Below, piece after piece: positions 46,724 to 51,234 of a DNA stretch of 51,234 nucleotides. Both the position numbers and the translations under genes were made by a program. Source of the stretch: Pseudomonadales bacterium (lineage in GTDB: Bacteria; Pseudomonadota; Gammaproteobacteria; Pseudomonadales; Azotimanducaceae); NCBI GenBank assembly GCA_028283025.1, contig JAPYNO010000013.1, positions 1 to 51,234 of the forward strand, given 5' to 3'. Position 1 is the stretch's first letter, and every line of letters starts with the position of its first letter. The notes under the pieces were generated by a model, which saw only the letters and a list, made by a program, of their open reading frames with translations, did no database searches and was not told the DNA's origin.

Positions 46724-47962
46724 TCAGTCCCAGTTTAGGGCGCCGCCGGTCTGGTACTCGATGACGCGGGTTTCAAAGAAGTTCTTTTCTTTCTTCAGAT
46801 CCATGATTTCGGACATCCACGGGAACGGATTTCTCGCGCCCGAGAATCGTTCGCTCAGACCGATTTGCGCCAGTCGTCGATTGGCGATGAACTGCAGGTA
46901 TTCCTCCATGATATTGGCGTTCATGCCGAGTATGCCGCGCGGCATAGTGTCGCGCGCATACTCGATTTCAAGATGAGTGCCATCGACAATCATGTCCGCG
47001 GCGCACGCCTGCATCTCTTCGCTCCAAATCTCAGGATTCTCGGCTTTGATTTGATTGATGACATCAATACCGAAATTCACATGCATGGATTCATCTCGCA
47101 ATATGTACTGAAACTGCTCGGAGGTGCCCGTCATCTTGTTGCGCTGCCCCATCGACAGAATCTGCGTGAAGCCGCAATAGAAGAACATGCCTTCCATGAC
47201 GCAGTAGTAGGCGATGAGGTTGCGAAGCAGTTCGGCGTCTGTTTCCGGGGTGCCTGTGGTGAATGTCGGGTCTGAGATGGCGCGCGTGTACTTGAGCGCC
47301 CAGGACGCCTTGCGCGCGACCGATGGCACTTCGTGGTACATGTTGAATATTTCGCCTTCGTCCATGCGAAGCGACTCAATGCAGTATTGATAGGCGTGGG
47401 TATGAATCGCCTCTTCAAAGGCTTGCCGCAAGAGATATTGGCGACATTCGGGATTGGTGATGAGACGGTAGACCGCTAGCACGAGATTGTTCGCCACGAG
47501 CGAGTCTGCTGTGGAAAAGAAGCCAAGGCTGCGCTTGACAATCGTGCGCTCATCATCCGAGAGGCCATCCGATGAGTTCCACAGCTTGACATCTTCGGAC
47601 ATGTTGATTTCTTGCGGCATCCAATGGTTGGCGCAGGCATCGAGGTACTTTTGCCACGCCCATTGGTACTTGAAAGGCACAAGCTGATTGAGGTCGGCGC
47701 GGCAATTGATCATGCGCTTTTGATCGACTGTGACGCGCTCTAGGCTGTCATTCGTGTTTTTGGGCGCGGCCTGTGCCAGCGCCACAACAGATGGCGGCAG
47801 GTCTGTGACTTCGCTCACCGGTGCGGGTGGAATCTGCGCCGATGGTGTTGGCGTGACTAGCGAAGGTTGAGCAGTGACCGGGCTTAACGCTGCATTCGGG
47901 TTTGCTGTCGAGACTTCCGCATGGTCATCGACATCAGTGTCATAGGCATTCCAATCCAACAT
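46724..47962 (-). CDS. nrdB: Ribonucleoside-diphosphate reductase class I beta subunit
   Basis: The 412-residue protein holds the di-iron site and radical. The helix with E184, H187 and Y191 ([12 protein letters not shown]) has the E-x-x-H-x-x-x-Y spacing of tyrosyl-radical enzymes, and later come [25 protein letters not shown] and [19 protein letters not shown]. About 75 N-terminal residues rich in proline and alanine precede the conserved [20 protein letters not shown], longer than in E. coli. AAGGAG lies eight bases before the ATG. It follows nrdA by 26 bases. A perfect 11-base tandem duplication (46712-46733) covers the stop codon. Confidence 0.96.
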   Translation of the reverse strand: MLDWNAYDTDVDDHAEVSTANPNAALSPVTAQPSLVTPTPSAQIPPAPVSEVTDLPPSVVALAQAAPKNTNDSLERVTVDQKRMINCRADLNQLVPFKYQWAWQKYLDACANHWMPQEINMSEDVKLWNSSDGLSDDERTIVKRSLGFFSTADSLVANNLVLAVYRLITNPECRQYLLRQAFEEAIHTHAYQYCIESLRMDEGEIFNMYHEVPSVARKASWALKYTRAISDPTFTTGTPETDAELLRNLIAYYCVMEGMFFYCGFTQILSMGQRNKMTGTSEQFQYILRDESMHVNFGIDVINQIKAENPEIWSEEMQACAADMIVDGTHLEIEYARDTMPRGILGMNANIMEEYLQFIANRRLAQIGLSERFSGARNPFPWMSEIMDLKKEKNFFETRVIEYQTGGALNWD

Positions 47963-47988
47963 TTCTCAAATCTCCTTTCGGTCTATGG

Positions 47989-50970
47989 TTATTGACAGGC
48001 CTCACAATCCGGATCGTCAATTGAACAGGCGGCCGGCACGGGCGCGGGGCCACCATTCGAGCCGTTGTCTATGGACGTATGGCCCTGCGCTCGCACCGCA
48101 TTGTGCGCCGTGGCGGTGACGGTGGACTTTTCGGTGCTCGTCGCGCCGATCGCACGCAGGTAGTAGGTGGTCTTCAAGCCGCGAAGCCACGCCATGCGAT
48201 AGGTCACATCAAGCTTGCGCCCGGATGCCGAGGCGATATACAAGTTGAGCGATTGTGATTGATCGATCCACTTTTGCCGGCGCGACGCCGCTTCAACGAG
48301 CCACTTGGGTTCAATTTCAAAGGCCGTCGCGTACAGGAGTTTGAGTTCCTGCGGCACCCGGTCGATCGGCAGCAGAGTGCCGTCAAAGTATTTCAGATCA
48401 TTGACCATGACCTTGTCCCAGACGCCAAGTGCTTTGAGGTCACGCACCATGAATGGATTGACGACCGTGAATTCACCAGACAGGTTGGATTTGACAAACA
48501 AGTTCTGGTAAGTCGGTTCAATAGATTGCGAAACGCCGACGATATTGGCGATCGTCGCGGTTGGCGCGATGGCCATGACATTAGAATTTCGCAGTCCGGT
48601 TGTTTTGACTTGTTCCTTAAGCGAATCCCAGTCCAAGGTGGTTTGACGGTCCACTTCCAAGAACCCACTGCCTCGTTCCTGTTCAAGAATCTTGAGCGAG
48701 TCGATTGGCAATATGCCACGGCTCCACAAGGAATCCTCGAAACTCTCATAGCGACCTCGTTCCTCGGCAAGATGACAGGATGCTTGAATCGCAAAATAGC
48801 TGATCGCTTCCATGGACTTGTCAGCAAAGTCCACTGCCTGCTCTGACGCATAAGGAATTCTTTGCCGGTAGAGCGCGTCCTGAAAGCCCATGAGTCCGAG
48901 ACCGACAGGACGATGTCGCATATTCGACGCGCGCGCAGTTGATACTGAGTAGTAGTTGATGTCAATGACGTTATCGAGCATGCGCACGGCGACACGAGTC
49001 GTGCGCTCAAGTTTTTCGAGATCAAGCCCGTTGTTGTCATCTGTGAGGTGCTGCGCAAGATTGATCGAGCCGAGGTTGCACACGGCGATTTCATCCTCAG
49101 CGCGCGTGTTGAGGGTGATTTCGGTGCATAGATTGCTTGAGTGAACCACGCCAGCGTGCTGCTGCGGCGAGCGGGCGTTACACGCATCCTTGAATGTCAT
49201 CCAAGGATGACCGGTCTCATAGAGCATCGAGATCATTTTGCGCCACAATGCACCCGCCTTGATGCGGCGAAAGAGGACGATTTCGCCAGTTTCGGTTTGC
49301 TGCTCGTATTCAAGGTAACGACTCTCGAAGGCTTGTCCCCAGAGGTCGTGCAGATCCGGCACATCGCTTGGTGAGAAAAGCGTCCACTCACCGTCTTCGA
49401 ACACCCGTTTCATGAAGAGATCGGGTATCCAGTTGGCGGTATTCATGTCGTGCGTGCGCCGTCGGTCATCACCCGTGTTCTTGCGCAGCTCCAAGAACTC
49501 TTCAATGTCGAGATGCCAGGTCTCGATGTAAGAACAGACGGCGCCCTTGCGCTTGCCGCCTTGATTGACGGCCACGGCAGTATCGTTGACGACTTTGAGG
49601 AACGGCACGACACCTTGCGATTTGCCATTCGTGCCCTTGATATAAGCGCCGAGCGCGCGCACGGGCGTCCAGTCATTGCCGAGTCCGCCTGCCCATTTGG
49701 AAAGCAGCGCGTTATCCCGAACCGCGCCGTAGATGCCTTCAAGGTTATCCGGTACGGTCGTGAGGAAACAAGATGAGAGTTGCGAACGACGGGTGCCGGA
49801 ATTAAAGAGGGTGGGTGTGGATGACATGTAGTCAAAGGATGACAGCAGATCGTAGAACTCTATGGCGCGCGCTTCCCTAGCCTCCTCGCGCACCACGAGA
49901 CCCATGGCGACGCGCATGAAAAATACCTGCGGGAGTTCAAAGCGCGTGTTGTCGTCATGAATGAAGTAGCGGTCGTACAGCGTCTGCAGGCCGAGATATG
50001 TGAATTGCAAATCCCGTTCGGGTTTGAGTGCGGCGCCAAGAACATCCAAGTCCATTGTTGATAGCTCTCGGGCGAGGAATTCCATCTCCACGCCTTTTTC
50101 GATAAACGCTTTGAATGCGACCGGATAGGTGCCTTGCATTTGCGATTGCACCGCTTGGTGGCCCTTGTCGGTGTCCACATCAAGATAAGTGAGGGCTTCG
50201 GTGCGAAGCTGGTCGAGCAGTAATCGCGCGGTCACATAGGTGTAGTTGGGCTCTTCTTCGACGAGCGCGCGTGCGGCGTTGCGAAGCGAGGTGCCGACAT
50301 CAGCGAGCGCGATGCCTTGGTACATGTTGGCGAGCGCTTCATCGATGATGCGCGCGGCATCCACATCACCGAGCCCCTCGCAGGCTTCGCCCACGAGCGT
50401 GCGCACCCGCTCCATATCGAGCGGAACACGCTCGCCGCCCGGCAGCGTGACTTCAATTGGCGCTTCTTCAGAGGTTGTGACTTCGCTTGCGAAGCGTTCA
50501 CGTTCCTTGGCGCGCTCGTTGCGATAGATGACATAAGACCGTGCCACCTTATGTTCGCTGGCGCGCATGAGCGCGAGTTCGACTTGATCTTGAATGTCCT
50601 CGATATGCAGGGTGCCGCCGGAAGGGAAGCGCCGCGCAAAAATCTGGCTGATGCTTGTTGTGAGCGATGCCACCAGGTCGCGAACACGCGCGGAGTTGGC
50701 TGCGCTATCGCCTTCGACCGCGAGCACGGCTTTGAGCATGGCGATGCGTATCTTTGAATCGTCATAGGCGACAAGCGCGCCACCGCGCTTGATGACCCTG
50801 AGATTGCCTGGGGCGGTGGCGGCAACACCGGGTTCAACGGCTTCGCGAGAGAGGGGGAGGACATCTGAGGTTGGTGTTTCGGCAAGAGGCCGCACAGCGT
50901 CAAACGACGCTCGGTTTCGGGAAGTAGTCGTAGTTGCTTCGATTGACTCTGCCATCACTGATTCCGTCAT
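47989..50970 (-). CDS. nrdA: Ribonucleoside-diphosphate reductase class I alpha subunit, two ATP cones
   Basis: The 993-residue catalytic subunit reduces ribonucleotides to deoxyribonucleotides. Two N-terminal ATP cones are visible: VIKRGGALVAYDDSKI (about residue 50 onward) and VTLPGGERVPLDMERVRTLV (about 165 onward). Catalytic residues lie in LSSCFLTTVPD, SSNLCTEI and VCNLGSINL. The tail ends CEAC, the redox cysteine pair that reloads the active site. Allosteric control by dATP through the cones is expected. The ATG at 50970 is preferred to a TTG 36 bases before; a further ATG at 50955 is possible. It is first of nrdAB. Confidence 0.96.
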   Translation of the reverse strand: MTESVMAESIEATTTTSRNRASFDAVRPLAETPTSDVLPLSREAVEPGVAATAPGNLRVIKRGGALVAYDDSKIRIAMLKAVLAVEGDSAANSARVRDLVASLTTSISQIFARRFPSGGTLHIEDIQDQVELALMRASEHKVARSYVIYRNERAKERERFASEVTTSEEAPIEVTLPGGERVPLDMERVRTLVGEACEGLGDVDAARIIDEALANMYQGIALADVGTSLRNAARALVEEEPNYTYVTARLLLDQLRTEALTYLDVDTDKGHQAVQSQMQGTYPVAFKAFIEKGVEMEFLARELSTMDLDVLGAALKPERDLQFTYLGLQTLYDRYFIHDDNTRFELPQVFFMRVAMGLVVREEAREARAIEFYDLLSSFDYMSSTPTLFNSGTRRSQLSSCFLTTVPDNLEGIYGAVRDNALLSKWAGGLGNDWTPVRALGAYIKGTNGKSQGVVPFLKVVNDTAVAVNQGGKRKGAVCSYIETWHLDIEEFLELRKNTGDDRRRTHDMNTANWIPDLFMKRVFEDGEWTLFSPSDVPDLHDLWGQAFESRYLEYEQQTETGEIVLFRRIKAGALWRKMISMLYETGHPWMTFKDACNARSPQQHAGVVHSSNLCTEITLNTRAEDEIAVCNLGSINLAQHLTDDNNGLDLEKLERTTRVAVRMLDNVIDINYYSVSTARASNMRHRPVGLGLMGFQDALYRQRIPYASEQAVDFADKSMEAISYFAIQASCHLAEERGRYESFEDSLWSRGILPIDSLKILEQERGSGFLEVDRQTTLDWDSLKEQVKTTGLRNSNVMAIAPTATIANIVGVSQSIEPTYQNLFVKSNLSGEFTVVNPFMVRDLKALGVWDKVMVNDLKYFDGTLLPIDRVPQELKLLYATAFEIEPKWLVEAASRRQKWIDQSQSLNLYIASASGRKLDVTYRMAWLRGLKTTYYLRAIGATSTEKSTVTATAHNAVRAQGHTSIDNGSNGGPAPVPAACSIDDPDCEACQ

Positions 50971-51155
50971 GTGCTTCGACCGGATTTTGTGACATTGGAA
51001 GCGCAAGGTACTACATATGGTGGTTTTGGCGCAAGTTCTTCCGCAATTTCGCGAACGAGATCATCTCTCACAAGCTGCTCGGCGTGCGTGCGCGCATGCG
51101 CCGTGAGCAGAGTGCCGCAGGTATACTAAGTAAGCTCTTGTCTGATTGAATTATG

Positions 51156-51187
51156 CTGTGGGCGCCCCCTGATGGGGTCGCCCACAG
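51156..51187. other. Strong GC-rich hairpin near the window end
   Basis: CTGTGGGCG (51156-51164) pairs perfectly with CGCCCACAG (51179-51187), and CCCC with GGGG extends the stem inside. There is no T run on either side, so a simple terminator is not supported. It lies about 190 bases upstream of nrdA. The region 51007-51234 otherwise holds no recognisable gene. Confidence 0.5.
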
Positions 51188-51234
51188 GCGGTGGCAGGAC
51201 CGGGAAGGTCTCGTCCAGCATGGGACGCTAATCA

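Noticed and set aside
51010..51026. Possible NrdR box (ACTACATATGGTGG) upstream of nrdA
   Set aside because: Only a weak dyad, with no second box at the usual spacing of about 31 bases.
51011..51149. Plus-strand frame reading YYIWWFWRKFFRNFANEI
   Set aside because: It has no start codon with a ribosome binding site in the non-overlapping part and lies in the nrdA upstream region; a real small protein or gene remnant cannot be supported.

Overview
The window reads as chromosomal DNA of a gammaproteobacterium, probably marine or saline. The support is a sodium-pumping NADH:quinone reductase operon (nqrA-F), tolC divergent from a YqiB-like (DUF1249) gene, a class I ribonucleotide reductase with two N-terminal ATP cones, and an even, fairly high GC content with many GTG and TTG starts. 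No order or genus can be assigned from the sequence alone. There are no rRNA genes, CRISPR arrays or intact insertion sequences, and one tRNA gene, which is damaged.

Layout. 1-800: end of ilvE and a HigBA-type toxin-antitoxin pair. 836-6030: tolC, DUF1249, a GPH-type MFS transporter with an interrupted 5' end, a tRNA-Glu lacking its 3' acceptor strand and fused to a 3'-truncated metallo-beta-lactamase-fold gene, and an AlkA-type glycosylase. 6105-9648: a type IV restriction island (mcrB, mcrC) preceded by a short orphan RelE-like toxin. 9695-14100: Baeyer-Villiger-type monooxygenase, alpha/beta hydrolase and MATE exporter. 14299-19629: a five-gene signalling locus (STAS antagonist, sensor kinase, periplasmic binding protein, RsbW-like kinase, REC-PP2C phosphatase). 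19735-26685: housekeeping genes radC, coaBC, argB, rph, gmk and topA. 26933-31277: small HTH regulator, sulfotransferase plus glycosyltransferase-like pair, DUF2141 protein and Tat-exported carotenoid oxygenase. 31329-35463: second defence-type block (GmrSD-like DUF262/DUF1524 protein and an AAA-ATPase/PD-(D/E)XK protein). 35466-43044: TauD-type dioxygenase, nqrA-F, Nudix hydrolase. 43292-46614: secreted metzincin-type metallopeptidase between two 19-bp direct repeats, enoyl-CoA hydratase, pyridoxamine-oxidase-like protein. 46724-50970: nrdAB.

How genes work together. The clearest functional unit is the signalling locus. A periplasmic ligand-binding protein and a two-membrane-segment sensor kinase are encoded with a receiver-PP2C phosphatase, an anti-sigma-type kinase and a STAS antagonist, which predicts a phosphorelay that controls a partner switch. 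A sigma factor or other target is not present in the window. Two separate modified-DNA restriction blocks and two toxin genes suggest layered phage defence.

Several genes carry lesions: an amber codon in the MFS 5' end, a tRNA/MBL deletion junction, and an nqrB frameshift with about 40-50 codons missing. These may be real decay or assembly errors. Raw-read inspection would separate the two and should come before biological interpretation.
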